The notes under the pieces: model-generated
Databases searched by the model: none
What the model was told of the DNA's origin: nothing
The model's input: only the letters and a program-made list of their open reading frames with translations
Shown: positions 1-13,826 of the stretch, piece by piece
Numbering within the stretch: position 1 is the first letter of the stretch
Layout of the letters: each line of letters starts with the position of its first letter
NCBI GenBank assembly: GCA_003254885.1
Contig: QANT01001566.1
Location: 26,400 to 90,399, forward strand
DNA length: 64,000 nt
Direction of reading: 5' to 3'
From: Purshia tridentata
Lineage: Eukaryota > Streptophyta > Magnoliopsida > Rosales > Rosaceae
Position numbers and translations under genes: made by a program

Positions 1-3000
1 TTGTATGTTCAATTCTCATAGACTATAGTTGATTAAATTAAGTAAAAAAAAATGTTTATTCAAATTACTACGTGTTTTTAAAACATCTTCAAAATTTATT
101 TGTCATTTTAAGCAGGAGGTAAACTATAATTGTTGTGCTATGTAGAATTTCTTTACTCGAATAGGTTAAATTTGACCCAAACGATTTTCAACACAAATTT
201 TGCAGTAAATTTATATATGAATAAATTTTACATAATCGCATTATTGTAAGAGTTGTAAGAGATAAAAACAATAATAATAGTTGCTGTAATTATTTGGCGC
301 ATCCATTAAAGTGACAAATTTTAAGTAAGCAAATTTCTTTATGCTAAGAAAAGACAATTTAGCTCATTCATTTGCCTTATTTTTTGGAGATGCACTTACC
401 ACAACTGTTGGATGCAAGAAAATCCTACATGGCATAGCAAAATGACTCTGACATGGTGTCTTCTACCTCCGTCGGAGGTGTTCTAATAAAACAAGACTTA
501 TGACCTTCCAATTTTAAAAAAATTATTATTTTTGTTTTTTTATTGTTTATTATTTTTATTTTTATGAAAGATAATTTTATTGAAGAAAACTAAGAAGATT
601 TATAATCAGAATAAAGTTGTTGTTGAGACCATATAGGAGCTTCACTTGTCTAGCTGGTAAAATTTCCACAAGTAAAGTAAAGCAAAACAAGCAAGAGCAT
701 GACCCGCCTCATTACATTTTTTAGAAATTACACTTAATTTCAAAAAATTTAATCTTATCTCTCTTATCCAAATCTAATAGGTGCCTATTAGCTAATCTTG
801 GAAATTGATTCCTAGCTCTCTTAGCCTCCTAAAAATGACTGTTAGGGACTAAATTCTCTTCTATCGCCTAAAAAAGAGAAATGAAAGTTTTAGCGCATCA
901 AACTCCATCAAAATGGAAGAAAACCCTACACCTACGATAAACCGGATCTCATGCAAAAGTGTATATTTCTTTCTTCAACTCATATGTCATTAACTATGGT
1001 TGTTTAACTAGATAGATTCCAAAAAGAACTACAACTGTTGTTAAAAAAGTATCAATTAGGATTACACATTCAAATATGATTTGAATTACATGATAAATGA
1101 TCTTAATTAATTGACAATATGACAACATAACAAATTAGAATGTTTAACTACATAACATTTTAAATTGATCGAATTATTTAATAAGAAAACATTATTTTAT
1201 AATACATATATAATAATAATACACACACAAAAATCTTCTTCTTTCTTTTTTTTGGCCCAAAACACGCGCTATAAAGTTGCTTTCAATTGTTCATTAGTAT
1301 AATATATATATATATATACACACACCAAAATAGAGCTTACTTTAATTAAATCTTCTTAGGAACAACAATTCCAAGAAAAGGATTTTAATTAAACAAGTGG
1401 TGATGATTTGTAGAATTAAGTGAATTAACTAATTCATTGTCAATGAAAGTACCAATTTAATTACCTATGAAATCCGATCACTACTATGAAATATAAAACA
1501 ATATGCACTGAAAAAAAGAAGACGACAAAATAATGCTACGTAATATTAACTCAAATAGCTATATATGTTAGCGTGCATGGATAAGTTTCTTTTCTTTTCA
1601 TCCTTTTTCTGTGGGCTAATAGATAACTTATATATATGTTTCCTTTGTAGTCGTCAAAATAAGAAAGCTGGAATTTCTTTTTTTCCAAAATGAATAATTA
1701 TTATAAAATAGATTCATTAATATATTATCCACCATGGAATCAAGTTGATCTTTCAGTTAATCATTTAGTATGTTCAATTTGCAGAATATTAGCTCATCAT
1801 AGAGGGTTAAATTTTTTAAAGAAATCACTTTCACCAGCCCATGTAAAATTTTAAATTTAATCTTTTGTAAATTTACACCCAAAAGCTTCAACCAAGAGTC
1901 GTAGAATAATTGGTAGCAATAATTATATATAAAAATGGGAAAAAAAATTCATGGTACAAGTTGTACAACTTACATTCCTTAATGAAGACGTATCAATAAA
2001 TTAATTATATATGATGATGGTGTTGAGTAATTCATTAATTCCAATTGAATAATTGATGGATGGTAGATTGGTAGGCGATTGAAAGTTTAAAGCTACTCTA
2101 CAAAAATCTTAAACTACTCACATCTTATTATTAGAGTGTTTTAACTTTTGCTGCCACAAAAGTAAATTTCTTCACGAGACCCAGTAAATTGTACTTCATT
2201 TTCTGCATCAATTAATACAACTATATTATATAGTGTGAAGTTGACAAAATTATTTGTAGGACATTTCATATTCTATATAAGTTGGAATTTTTTAAAGAGG
2301 TGTGACCTATAGTAGATACATCTGATCAGCATTATTACTTGGTGTGTTTATAGTGACGTTTTATACTATATTTATTATATTTTTTTTATCAAATAACATG
2401 ACAGTATTGTATGTATTTAAATTTAGTCTTATTTAAGATTTTAATTATTTTAAAAAATATTAATATGTGTGCGAATTGAGACTTACATATTTGGGTTCGA
2501 ACCTTTCTCCTCTCTTGTAATTTTTTTTAAAAAAATTACTAATAGGTGTTATGATAAATATATTCGGCAAACAAATTTTGGCAACATTAATTAATTTGGT
2601 AACTCTTTATAATTTCTATTCTAAAAAATATAAATATCATTGTTGAATTGAAGCCGTCACAACTCACAAACGCTGATGCAGTGAAGACTCAAATATATGG
2701 TGGGGTGAAAGTGAATGTCATGAACGTCATGGAATAATGAGAATATAAACAAAAAATTAAACAAAAAGCATGAGAGTTGTCTTTCTTTTTGGGTGAAAAG
2801 GAATAATATAGACTTGTCATTTTCTACTAAAAAGTTTTAGTGGCTGGTCGAGTAGTTGTTAGTGGTGTGTAACTGGTTCACACTAACTTAATTGGGAACT
2901 CTATAATTGCAAAACTAATTACAGGGTAACGTAATGCATGCAACCACACTAATTAAATTTGTAGAAATTAAACTTATTAAAGTTGGAGTATCTGATAAAA

Positions 3001-4739
3001 CCAATTTGCAATAGGTGGATGTTTTATATGGAGATTTATATTTTCAACACGCCCCTTTATGTATGATTGAATTGCGCCGAAATTAAAGTGACCAAGATTA
3101 ATTATATTGGGTTACATAGAGTATGTGTATATGGCCGGTTATCCTAAATTTGCTATGTGGATGATCAAATTTCTTAATCTAATTATTAATAACATTTTAA
3201 ATTAGAATATCTATTTCAAAACCAATCAATAATATATGAAGAGGTCTCAAATTTATATATTGAAATATAATAAGATCTTGGTACCATGATAAAACTGAAA
3301 TGTCTTATCCAAAACCAAATAATAATGGGTAACACAAAAAACAAAAAACAAAAATCAACATGTTCCAAATTCCATACTTATTTTTGTGTCTATATTAGCT
3401 TATTGGGTACATGAAAAATCAAATTCCTGAGTTAATTTAGAAGCTTCCATCTACAATCCCAGGTTGTTTTAAATATTTCCCATTCGAGCAGGCCCTAATT
3501 AACAAGCAATTGCAAAAACCTGTCTCATGGAGTAAAGGTTAAGATGAAAAAACCAAAAATGGTTCTTTAGATCACATGAGAATCTTTAAATCCAAAGGGA
3601 ACTCACCAATAGTATGCCAAGTGTCTCATCCAAAAAGGTCCCAAATAATAAAAAGCTAAAAATCATATAATACCAAGCAAAGGTCAAAAATGAAGGATTT
3701 TCTTTTCTTCTTTTATTAAATGCTGTCTAGGAATCTCTTGTTTACTCACCAATAGAACAGTAAGAATCTTTTTTTACAGTCTTCAATTAAAATTAAAAAC
3801 AGAAATAATAAAAAAATAATAATAAAGTAATAATAAAACCCTTTTCACAACTTTCCACTTGCAAATAAAGAATGGCATTAATGTATTAGTGCAACAACGC
3901 AGAGGTTTCATATGTTTGATTTTGAGGTTAATTAAGTAATGTTTTTCTTAAATAATGGAAATATTTAGAGAGGCATCGTTTTCACCGATGGCGTGCACGT
4001 GTGTATGTAGAGAGTACACTACTCACAGTGTGTCACTTGAAAATACACAGAGAATGTGTAGGATGAGTGTCCATCTGACATGTGTCGTACGGACAGCGCA
4101 AGTAGCCGCATACACTAGTGAGAGACTCTGTGTGTGTGCGCCCGCATGTAAATGAGAGTGAGCTACTGTGCATAAAAACAAATATGTAGATTCCAAAGCT
4201 CCCACATCAAAATATTCAGATAATAATTTTTTTAAAATTTTAATTTGCTTCTTGCCTTCTTAGGTGATTTTCCAAAACTACTATACTCTCTGTCTCTTTC
4301 TATTTTTTTACTCACTAACTTACTTATTCACTCATTCTTATTTAAAAATATTTATATTTGCGTGTACGTGTGAGTGTAAGTTATTCGTATAATCGAATTT
4401 TTTTTTGTTAATATATGTATTTGGGTGCGTGCGCGTGTGAGTAACAAAAACAAGCACTGGTGCTACTGCTACTACAAATAGCTGAGGTTGAATCCTCATT
4501 TGCTAACCTTGAGACTACTTGAGTAAAGTTGACTGCCAGAGCAAAACATAACTGGAATTGAAAAGATGCATGATTGGAAGATGAGATTGGAATATGATGG
4601 ACTCGCCTTGATATAGTATACATGTGTTTCCCTTTATTTATTTAATTATTTTATTTCTCGTGGGTCCAACTTAAATGAGAGATTCTTTTTTGGTTTTTTA
4701 AAGGTTTTCTTTGGTTCTTAAATAGGAGATTCTTCACTT
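1..4739. other. Intergenic, AT-rich; no gene seen; upstream region of the NLP gene
   Basis: No convincing open frame or exon-like stretch was found on either strand. The sequence is strongly AT-rich with short runs such as a TA/CA microsatellite near 1296-1323. A palindromic GGTTCGAACC at about 2492 resembles a tRNA B box but has no recognisable A box nearby. The last 800 bases, before the NLP leader, are less AT-rich and contain ACGT-core and GT-rich blocks, including CACGTG at 3996-4001. They are probably promoter sequence. Confidence 0.6.
3996..4001. promoter_or_regulatory. G-box CACGTG upstream of NLP
   Basis: A perfect CACGTG, in the context GCACGTGT, lies about 740 bases before the inferred start of the NLP transcript. 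bHLH and bZIP factors bind this core. The function here is inferred from position only. Confidence 0.3.
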
Positions 4740-5606
4740 CACACGTCCTGCCTCAAAAGAATTAGACACCCAAGAAACCAAGAGCTGCAAGAAGAGGAAC
4801 AAGAGAACTGAGGAGGATAAATAGTAAACCCATTTTGAGAGACTTGAGAGAGAAGAAACCATTCAACCAATTCCTTTTGTGGATGTGAGAGAGACCCAAT
4901 TCCATTTCTTCAGGCATAGTAAACTCAGATCATTTTCCTTGAACTCTATCTGAATTCACACAGTGAGTGATATATCACATTCCTTTCTTACTCCTTTCTT
5001 TCTATATATGGTCAGTTTCCATGCATGTGAAAATGTTAGTGTGGGTTTTGATTTAAGTGTCTACAAATGGGACTTGCTATGTTTGCATCTTTCTTTGAGC
5101 AAAAATTAATCAACCAGTTTCTTGACATCATAAAAAAATTGGATAACCTTATGAACTATGATATGGGTTCCTGATCTTCTCTGACTTATGAATCCTGACA
5201 TCAAAGGGGGATTGATATATTTGGGTTTTACTTTGAAATCTTGCTTTGTTAATTGTCATGAGTGCAATTGAACCCAGAGTGATGTAGCTTCTGAACCAAT
5301 AAAGAAAAAATAAAATATCCTTTTAGAGTTGACAAAAGTTTTAAATTTTACATTGTAAATAAAAGAGCGTGTGTTTGTGTGTGCATATGACAGTATGAGT
5401 CTTCATGTTTGTGGTCTATATGAAGCTGTAGTAAGTATTGTTGGTCTGAAATGCATTTGTATATGGTGAAAGGAATAAAACTTGCTGGAAGTTACTGTTT
5501 TGTTTTTCATCTCTACTCTTATGGGTGTTGACAGTGTTGCAATTGGGTTGTAGATTGTAATAGGCTGCTCTACTAGAAACTTGAAGAAGAAAAACTCATC
5601 ATCACT
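4740..5606 (+). other. NLP 5' leader with an intron
   Basis: A purine-rich leader of about 220 bases runs to a GT donor at 4963 (context ACA|GTGAGT). The best acceptor before the start codon is the TAG ending at 5553, which leaves about 53 bases of leader in front of the ATG at 5607. The transcription start is not determined. The first leader exon contains one ATG, at 4883, followed at once by TGA (a start-stop element). No other ATG occurs in the spliced leader. Confidence 0.5.
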
Positions 5607-8600
5607 ATGGACTACGGCGGTCTGATGTCAAATCCTTCATATGGGACTCTGTCTGACACCACCATGGAAGTTGATTTCATGGAGGAACTTTTATTTGAAG
5701 GATGCTGGTTGGAGAGCAATTCTGGACACAACCTTTTGCAGCAACAGCATCAGCAGCCTACTGGTCCTCCAGTTTCGCGGGCTCTAACTGACCACCCTTC
5801 ACATTACTTTCCACCTTATGAGTCTAATCCCACTGCTGCTCATTTGAGTATAACCCCACATCAGCACCAGCAAATCTATCAAGAAGACACAGATGGAAGC
5901 TACCCTGAAAGCCACTCTAGTTTTGTAGTTGAAGGCAATACTGAGGCAGGCAGGAGATTGTGGATTGGTCCGAGGGCGAATCCAGGCCCTTCATCTTCTG
6001 TGAAAGAGAGGCTAATGCTGGCCATTGGATACTTGAAGGAATGCACAAAAGGCAGAGATGTGCTAATTCAGATATGGGTACCTATTAAGAGAGGAGGCAA
6101 GCAATATCTTACCACTCATGACCAGCCATTCACTCTTGACCCAAACTGCAAGAGTCTTGCAGGCTATAGAAATGTTTCCAAAGATTACCAGTTAATAACT
6201 GATGAGGATTCAGCAGAGTCTGTTGGGTTGCCTGGTCGAGCCTTTTTGGGGAAGTTGCCTGAGTGGACTCCTGATGTTCGTTTCTTCAGAAGCTACGAGT
6301 ACCCACGAATCGAGTATGCTCAGCAGTATGATGTTCGAGGTTCTCTGGCCCTTCCCATCTTTGAACGTGGCAGTGGAACTTGCTTGGGTGTTGTAGAGAT
6401 TGTAATGACTACTCAAAAGGTCAATTATCGTCCAGAACTTGAATATGTCTGCCAAGCTCTTGAGGTCTCTTCTTTCTTCAATTTCTTCGTCAGAAATCTA
6501 ATCACAAGTCTCTGAAGAACTTTAAAAAGCTTCAGAAATTTTAATTTTATATCTCTGAAGAAGCATGAGAAATTTTTTAATTTAGTGGACCTAAGTGATT
6601 AGTTGCATAGTAGCTCACATCCGCACAAACTTTGCTAGTTATGTCATGCAAGTATCTATAAGCATCTGCCATGGGTTAATTCATTTGGAGAGTATATAAC
6701 AAATGTGTTCCTATATTCCTTTTATTTTGTCTTTCCATTTGCATAATATTTTATTTTCTCCATTTGTGTTCTACAAATTTTGTATGCTAATATGGGAATT
6801 GACTCTTAGATTTCTTACATGTTCTTCTGGGTGATTATTGCCACTGTATAAAAAATAAATTGTCTTCTTCTCAGAAAAAAAAAAGTTTTCAAAAGGCTTT
6901 AATAAATTTAAGAAGACAGAATTTTGTGTCTTCCTCAATTGAGGAGAGACTGCTCTTGTATTTCTAGACAAAGAATGACCATGTTACAAGGAAACAAATA
7001 CAAACTGGATATACAAATAAACTAGAGAGACTGACTTCATGACTATTTATGTCATATTCAAGTACTTGTTCATCATACATGATTATTCCCTCATATCTAA
7101 CCTAATTTATCATATTGATTTTCAGGCTGTTGACCTTAGGAGCTCTCAGAACTTCTGCCCACCCTGTGTAAAGGTAAGAGGATGGTACCAAAAAAAGAAA
7201 AGAAACTTTGATCATCTTTAATTCATTCCCAATATCACATGTATGCTAACTGCATGTTCCCTTATTGCAGACTTGTGATGAGCTGTACCAAGCTGCCTTG
7301 GCTGAAATAGTAGAGGTCTTAACATCTGTCTGTAAGACTCATAGACTGCCTCTGGCTCAAACTTGGGCTCCGTGTGTCCAACAAGGTAAAGGTGGATGCC
7401 GACACTCTGATGAGAACTATGCTCATTGTGTTTCCACAGTGGATGTCGCTTGCTTTGTAGCTGATCTTGACATATTGGGATTCCATGATGCATGCTCCGA
7501 GCATCACCTATTTCGAGGCCAAGGAATTGTTGGAACAGCATTCACAACAAATAAACCATGCTTTGCAACTGACATAAAGGCCTTTAGCAAGACAGAGTAT
7601 CCTCTCTCTCACCATGCTAGGATGTTTGGACTGCATGCTGCTGTAGCAATTCCATTTCGAAGTGTGTATACTGGACCAGCTGATTTCGTCCTGGAGTTTT
7701 TCTTACCTAAGGATTGCCAAGACCATGAAGAACAGAAACTGATGTTGAACTCATTGTGCATTGTTATACAACAGGCTTGTCGGAGTCTACATGTTGATGT
7801 AGACAAAGAACTTGAAGAGGAAGTCATGTTTCCGGTTAGGGAATCAGTTGTTGCTTCAGACGTAGGACTTCATAAAGAAGAAACTCAAAAACTGATATCT
7901 TCTCCCACAGAAGAACCCTCTGCAAAAGAGTCATCCTGGATTTCCCATATGATCGAGGCCCAACAGAAGGGTAAAGGCGTCTCTGTCTCATTGGATTATC
8001 AAACAGAAGAACCAAAGGAAGAGTTCAAAGTGACAACCCATTGGGATAACACTCAGGGGAGTTTACACAATGGGCAGGTATTTTCAGAATTTGGTCAACT
8101 TCATCAAAGTTCTGGACCACATGGTAACGTTGAGGGAGGTGCAGACTCTTATTCTTTTGGTGGGCGTCGAACATCAGGCGGAAGAAAAGCTGGTGAGAAG
8201 AGGAGGACAAAGACAGAAAAGACAATCAGCTTGCCAGTTCTTCGGCAATATTTTGCAGGGAGCCTTAAAGATGCTGCTAAAAGCATTGGGGGTAAGATAG
8301 AAACGATTACATATATTATAACAAGTACTTTTCTGATATTTTATGGAATAAATAATGAACATGACAACTGAGTGAAATCTACAGCTACTAGGTGTCTCAA
8401 ATTATTTCTTGATGCTAAAATTAGATTCTGCTAAAGACACTTCAACAAAATTTATTGGAACAATTTAGTTGGCAGTACTAGTCATTGTCTCTACAGATTA
8501 GTCTATAACTAGCTCACCAATAATCTCTTACCCAGTTTGTTTCAAATGCAGTTTGCCCCACTACTCTGAAAAGGATATGCAGGCAGCATGGTATTACCCG

Positions 8601-9435
8601 ATGGCCTTCTCGGAAGATCAAAAAGGTTGGCCACTCTCTCAAGAAACTCCAACTTGTAATTGACTCAGTCCAAGGTGCTGAGGGTGCTATTCATATTGGG
8701 TCCTTCTACTCGAGCTTCCCAGAATTAAACTCTCCAAAGTTTCCAGGAAGTGGTCAATATTCATCATTGAATATGAGTGACCATTCCAAGCAAGTAAACC
8801 CTCAACATGAGAGTGGCTTATTCAGCCATGGAACCACTACAAAGTCTCCATCCTCCTCATGCAGTCAGACTTCTGGCCCAAGTGTCTGTGTTCCTGGAGC
8901 ACACCAGCACCCAGTTACTATCAATGCCTTGAGTAGTGGAGATGCTTTCATGACAGAAGACCCTGTTGGAGTGCTAAAGAGAGCTTGCGGTGATGCAGAA
9001 TTTCATGCCTCATTTCAAGAGGAAACAAAGCTTATCCATAGATCCCAAAGCCATAAATCCTTCAGTGACAACCTCACTTATGAGAATCTACCTCCCTTAC
9101 CAGGAAGCAGTAGCCGAAATTCGCGGGATGGGGGTCTTTACAGAGTAAAAGCTACTTTCAGGGATGAAAAAATAAGATTCAGCATGCTACCAAACTGTTC
9201 TTTCAGAGATTTGCAACTAGAGATTGCAAGAAGATTCAATTTAGATGATATCAGTAGAATTGAAATCAAGTATCTGGACGATGATCGCGAGTGGGTTCTT
9301 TTACAATGTGATGCAGACCTGGAAGAGTGTATGGAGATATACAGCTCCTCTCCAGGCCGCACTGTCAGACTCTGTCTTCAACAAGCATTTTATCCAAATC
9401 TAGGAAGTTCATATGGCAACAGCAGCCCATCCTAA
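5607..9435 (+). CDS. NLP2: NIN-like protein (RWP-RK transcription factor), NLP1/NLP2 type
   Basis: Exons 5607-6464, 7126-7173, 7271-8291 and 8552-9435 join in phase to 936 residues. NLPs are nuclear DNA-binding regulators of nitrate-responsive genes. In order: an acidic N-terminus with the family motif VDFMEELLFEGCWLE (residues 22-36); the GAF-like N-terminal region (about 115-560); the RWP-RK domain, split by the last intron, with RWPSRK at 659-664; and a C-terminal PB1 domain (about 839-921) with the OPCA-type LDDDREWVLL. Ser191 in the context RNVS seems to align with the nitrate-dependent CPK phosphosite of Arabidopsis NLP7 (from memory). The linker motifs, such as the WISHMIEAQQKGKGVS stretch, fit NLP1/NLP2 better than NLP4/5 or NLP6/7. 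The start is the first ATG after the leader intron. The gene is intact and convergent with the next one. The symbol is by similarity; NLP1 is equally possible. Confidence 0.93.
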
Positions 9436-11065
9436 CATTATGACTGCTTTCTACTTGGGTCATATTGTTTAGGATCAAGAGTATACCAGCAGTTATCCAG
9501 TCAAATTGTTAGAGACGGAGTATGTTGATGGTTGAGGATTTAGAATCTGTTCAGTTTTATGTCAGCATAAAAGCCATTGGATCTTATTTTAGAGATCAAA
9601 TGGTTAATGTAGGCAAAATAAATGAAATATGTTATTATTTATTAGGACCACACTTATCCATCCTAGGCTGTATAAATCATGAGATTACATCTATGTCAGT
9701 TTTCATCTGTGAAACTGTCATTGTATGAACATTCTATTTGGTGCGATTCAGTATCTGAGGTTGTATTTAAAGGCTTAGGGTGAAGTAAATAGAACTATTT
9801 ATGTGTGTGTATATTGTATATACAGATATCTTTATTTTAGAATATATATATCTTTAATTTATACAAGGTAAGTAGGATTATATGAAAATATAAGAGAATA
9901 TATATATAATGTATAACCTTAAAAAATATCCGATATGTTATATTATTAGACTATCAATCTGGCATCACAAATTAAAACAAGAATCCATCTAATCAATGGT
10001 CTAGTATCCCTTTATCAAAATTTTCCAAATATTTTTATGAAGATTGTAATTATTAAATAGAGGTTTACATACAATGGAAGGGCCAAATCATAACAGAAAA
10101 GTCTGATGACTGTGTTGATTGTACAACAAGATACATTTCTGGAGCAAAAGTTTTTATTTCCATAATTTGTATAAATAGATATTTTTTTATACATTGGTAA
10201 AATTTTAGATCTGTTTAAAAGACGGGAGGAATACAGGCAGATTGGCACTTGGGAGTACCCAAGCAAACAAATATCGGATATGAAAAACAATATCAACACA
10301 TAAGGAGTCAAGGACCAAGGGAGACATAAAAATTAAGTAGAATGCCTGGGCCAACACAAGGTTTTCAAAGGACTGACGGAGGTATCATTATTGAATAGAG
10401 GCAGGTTTATAACTTGGGGCACCATGTCCACGAATGATGAATCAAAGTTCTTGTGGCATGCATCCTCTTGACGTAACAACTGGGGTTCTAGCTTCCTTGA
10501 ACTTTGCTGCGAATCATTCCGGCCAAATCATTACCACAACAAAGGCAAACATAATTGATACGCAAGCAATACTATATCAGAGTTTGTTAACATAAACTTC
10601 TGCTGGGGAATTTAGCAGCTAAAACCAAGGAAACTGAGGAACCACCAACACCAAAGTCATATATGCCTCCAATCCACAATGAATAAGAGGGTTCTAATTA
10701 TGAACAGGGTGATAATTGATTTCTAGTTAGTCCATTCAGAATCCTTGGCAGGATTTCTGAGTAAGTGTGCTGTAAGGTATCTAACAACAGTCAAAGTATT
10801 TCTGTTTATTCATTAAGCAATCATTAAAAGTCAGCAAATTCGGCTGGTAATCCTACATGTGATTTTGATAGGACATTACTGCTGGGCTCTTGATTTAATT
10901 TTACATTTACAAAAACTGATGTGCGATTACAAGAAAAGAAAAATTGCCAAAACTAGAAAACCAATTATACCTGAGATACCAAGGTTGATTCCTTTCTTGG
11001 CTTTATTTTTGGGGTTCCACTGTCTCTTCAACATAGTCAAAGGAATTAAGGGAAATCATTGCCTC
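9436..11065. other. Intergenic between convergent NLP and PPR genes; 3' UTRs
   Basis: The first 400 bases or so are probably the NLP 3' UTR, ending in TA-rich sequence near 9800-9950. The rest probably includes the 3' UTR of the minus-strand PPR gene. No coding signal was seen; the short open frames have no family similarity that I recognise. Confidence 0.5.
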
Positions 11066-13826
11066 TCAATAATCAAGAAATTCATTTTGCTGGGGCTGCA
11101 AACTCGTTAGACTCCCTCGACCCCAGCCTTTCTGTACCCTCTTAAGAGTTTTCAATGCAATTCCACTGCCATCATCTCTGTGAAAATGAAAAGGTCAGAA
11201 TTACCAAGGAATATCATCACAGGTTACAAAGCTAACGATAAAATTAAGAAAGGAAGCTAAGGAGTAAAGAATCATGAATAACTTTTCATCAACCCTACCT
11301 GTGCACTATGGTCTGCCAATTACTTCCCCCAGAGTTACTTGGTTTTCCACCAATTATTTCCCTCTCATTTCGGTAAACCTTATTTGCCACCCTACCTTCT
11401 GATGCCATTTCCATCATTCTTTCTGAAAGTTCATCAGCCTCATGCTTATTTCCCCTTTTACTCAAGCCATCAATTACTGGAAGGAATGATGCTGGATCAA
11501 ACCCGTATCCTATATTCTTCATCTTGTGAAGAATGCTACTAGCATCCTCTAACTTTTCATCCTTGCAAAGTCTGTCAATGAGATCTTTATAAAGGAAATT
11601 CCCCAAGTAAAAATACTTGTCCAATGCAGCTTCAAATAGCTCTTTAGCTTTGGAGACTTCCCCTCCAGCAAGTAACTCATTGAACATCAAACTATATAAG
11701 GCTTCCTTGTGCCCACATACACTTAAAGCAATGTCAAATACCTCTTCTGCGTCTCCAAAATCACTTCCCTTGCAGAAAGCTTTAATTAATATTCTGAAGG
11801 TAGTAATATTAGGGGATATGCCCTTTTGCAGCATTTCATCTAAAAGAGAAGTGGCATCTTTGACTCTTTCTGCTTCACAGAGACAGTTCATCATATTATT
11901 ATAAGTGAAAACATCAGGAAGGACTCCTCTCTCTCTCATCTCATCCATCAGTCCATATATTTCAAATATTTGGTTTTTACTGCCTAATCCCAGGATTAGT
12001 GAATTATAAGTTTGAATGCTCTTACTGCAACCTTTCTTCTCCATGTCCTTTAACACCCGAAATGCAGATGATATCTTTCCTTGTTTACAAAAACTACGTA
12101 TAAAAGTATCATAAATCACTGAATCAGGGTGCAAGTTTTTCCCCATCATCTCCATGAACTTCTTCTTAGCTTCATCAAGTCTCCCAGCCTTGCATAACCC
12201 ACTAATTATGGTTGAATACGTGATCAAATCAGGGATGCATTTCTTCCCATTATTACTATCGTCAACCAGGCCAACAAAGGAGTTCCCTAGGCTTCCAAGA
12301 GCTGCACTTCCATGAGTCCACATCCCGCTCACAATTTCAATTGCTTTGTCCAATTTCCCTCCATTGCATAGACCAGCAATCACAATATTGCAGGTCACAG
12401 TGTCTAAGCCATAACCTCTCTCATTCATTTTTTGCAGCAGTTCCTCCGCTTCTGATGTTCTTCCCTCTTTCCACAGACTGTGCAGCAGAATGTTGCAAGT
12501 ATGAGTGTTTGGGAAGCAATCATTCCTCATCATCTCATGCAGAACATTGTTGGCTTCAAATACCTTCCCTTTATTGCAGTATCCATTAAGTAAAGTACTG
12601 TAAGTCACAGTATCCGGGGAAATATTGTTTCTTACCATTAGACTCATCACCATTCTTGCATCATGGAGCATCCCAGTTTTGCATAACCCATTTATTACAA
12701 TGTTATACGAGTAAATACTGGGTTCTATGCCCTTATCTACCATCTCTTTAAGAACCAGTCGTGCCTCTAAGAGCTTCCCATTCCTGACCAGACCCAACAA
12801 CCATATGTTATAACTCTCTAAATTAATAAAATCACCAGCCTTTTCCATAGATTGGAATAAGTTCTGTGCTTCCTCTAACATCCCTTCCTTGCAAAATCCT
12901 TGCAACATCAAATTATAGGTTACAACATTGGGTTGAGGCAGCCCCAACTCTTGATCTATATGCATATCTCTAAATATTCTAGAAGCTTCAAGAATTTTCC
13001 CTGCACTACAGAGAGCCGAAATCCTCGAATTGAAAGTAATGGCATCTGGAGACATACCATCCTCTCTCATCCTCTCCACCAATTTCTCAGCTTCATCAGT
13101 CCTGCCTTCTTTACAAAAACTAGTAATCAAAGTATTATACACAACCCTATTGGGCAAAAAATTACAACTCCTCATCTCATCCAAAACCTCCAATCCTCCG
13201 TCAGAAAGCCCAGCTCTACAATACCCACGAACCAAAATCCCAACACTGTACTCATTCGGTTGACAACCCTTCTCATGCATTTTATCAAACAGTTCCCGGG
13301 CGTCTTCCAAACGATCCGATTCACACAAGGCGCAAATCAAAAGATTAAAAGTATAAGTCTCGGGCTTAACCCCCAAGACAATCATATCCTTATACAACCA
13401 CAAAACGAAATCTACACGGTTCTCCCTAAGGGAGGACTCGATAAGCAAATTGTACAAATAAACAGAAGGAGGATGATCAGGGAACTGGGTTCGGAGGCAT
13501 CTAAAATGGGAAACAGCCTTATCGGAGAGGCTCGATTTGGCCAAGATTCGCACAAGCGAAACGAGGCAAGGGCGGAGGGTTTCGAGGGGCTGCGAAACGA
13601 GAAGGGACTGATGGAGGCTATCTATTTCGCGGTGCATTTTCTCGCGGATAAGGATTCGGGCCATTATGGGTAGGGAACGGTGGCAGAGGTCTGAGGACGA
13701 GGAGGTGGGTGAGGAGAGAATGCGCTTGAAGAGGTGCCATGCTAGTTTGGGATTCTTGGTGTTCTTCAACAAAGCTTTGGAGAGTGAGGTTGCTGTGTCC
13801 ATGTAAGTCTTAACGGTCCTCTCCAA
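11066..13826 (-). CDS. P-class pentatricopeptide repeat protein, At2g17140-like
   Basis: The main exon is 11299-13826 and a short last exon is 11066-11177, joined by a 121-base GT-AG intron to give 879 residues. The protein is a long run of about 20 consecutive 35-residue P-type PPR motifs, for example the repeated VVTYN/TYNLMLQGFCKEG pattern. PPR proteins bind organellar RNA in mitochondria or chloroplasts; the target here is unknown. Read without splicing, the frame stops at 11295, but that stop lies inside the intron (donor AG|GTAGGG). The spliced tail continues DDGSGIALKTLKRVQKGWG, which agrees with the end I recall for Arabidopsis At2g17140 (about 874 aa). The start at 13826 is the first ATG; the one at 13802 is also possible. 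The organelle-targeting peptide is not obvious. Confidence 0.88.

Noticed and set aside
2485-2500. Possible tRNA gene or SINE from the GGTTCGAACC motif
   Set aside because: No cloverleaf, A box or tail could be found around it. A palindromic ten-mer alone is not enough.
3955-4623. Small frames upstream of the NLP gene
   Set aside because: They sit in GT-rich promoter-like sequence, are under 75 codons and show no similarity.
7218-7541. Minus-strand frame of 107 codons
   Set aside because: Antisense to the third and fourth coding exons of the NLP gene, with no family features.
5607-9435. Assignment of the NLP as NLP4/5 or NLP8/9
   Set aside because: The N-terminal motif and the linker before RWP-RK agree better with remembered NLP1/NLP2 sequences, and the neighbouring genes match the Arabidopsis NLP1 locus.
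12900-13673. 257-codon plus-strand frame
   Set aside because: It lies antisense inside the PPR-1 exon. The PPR frame on the other strand is clearly coding, so this is its shadow.
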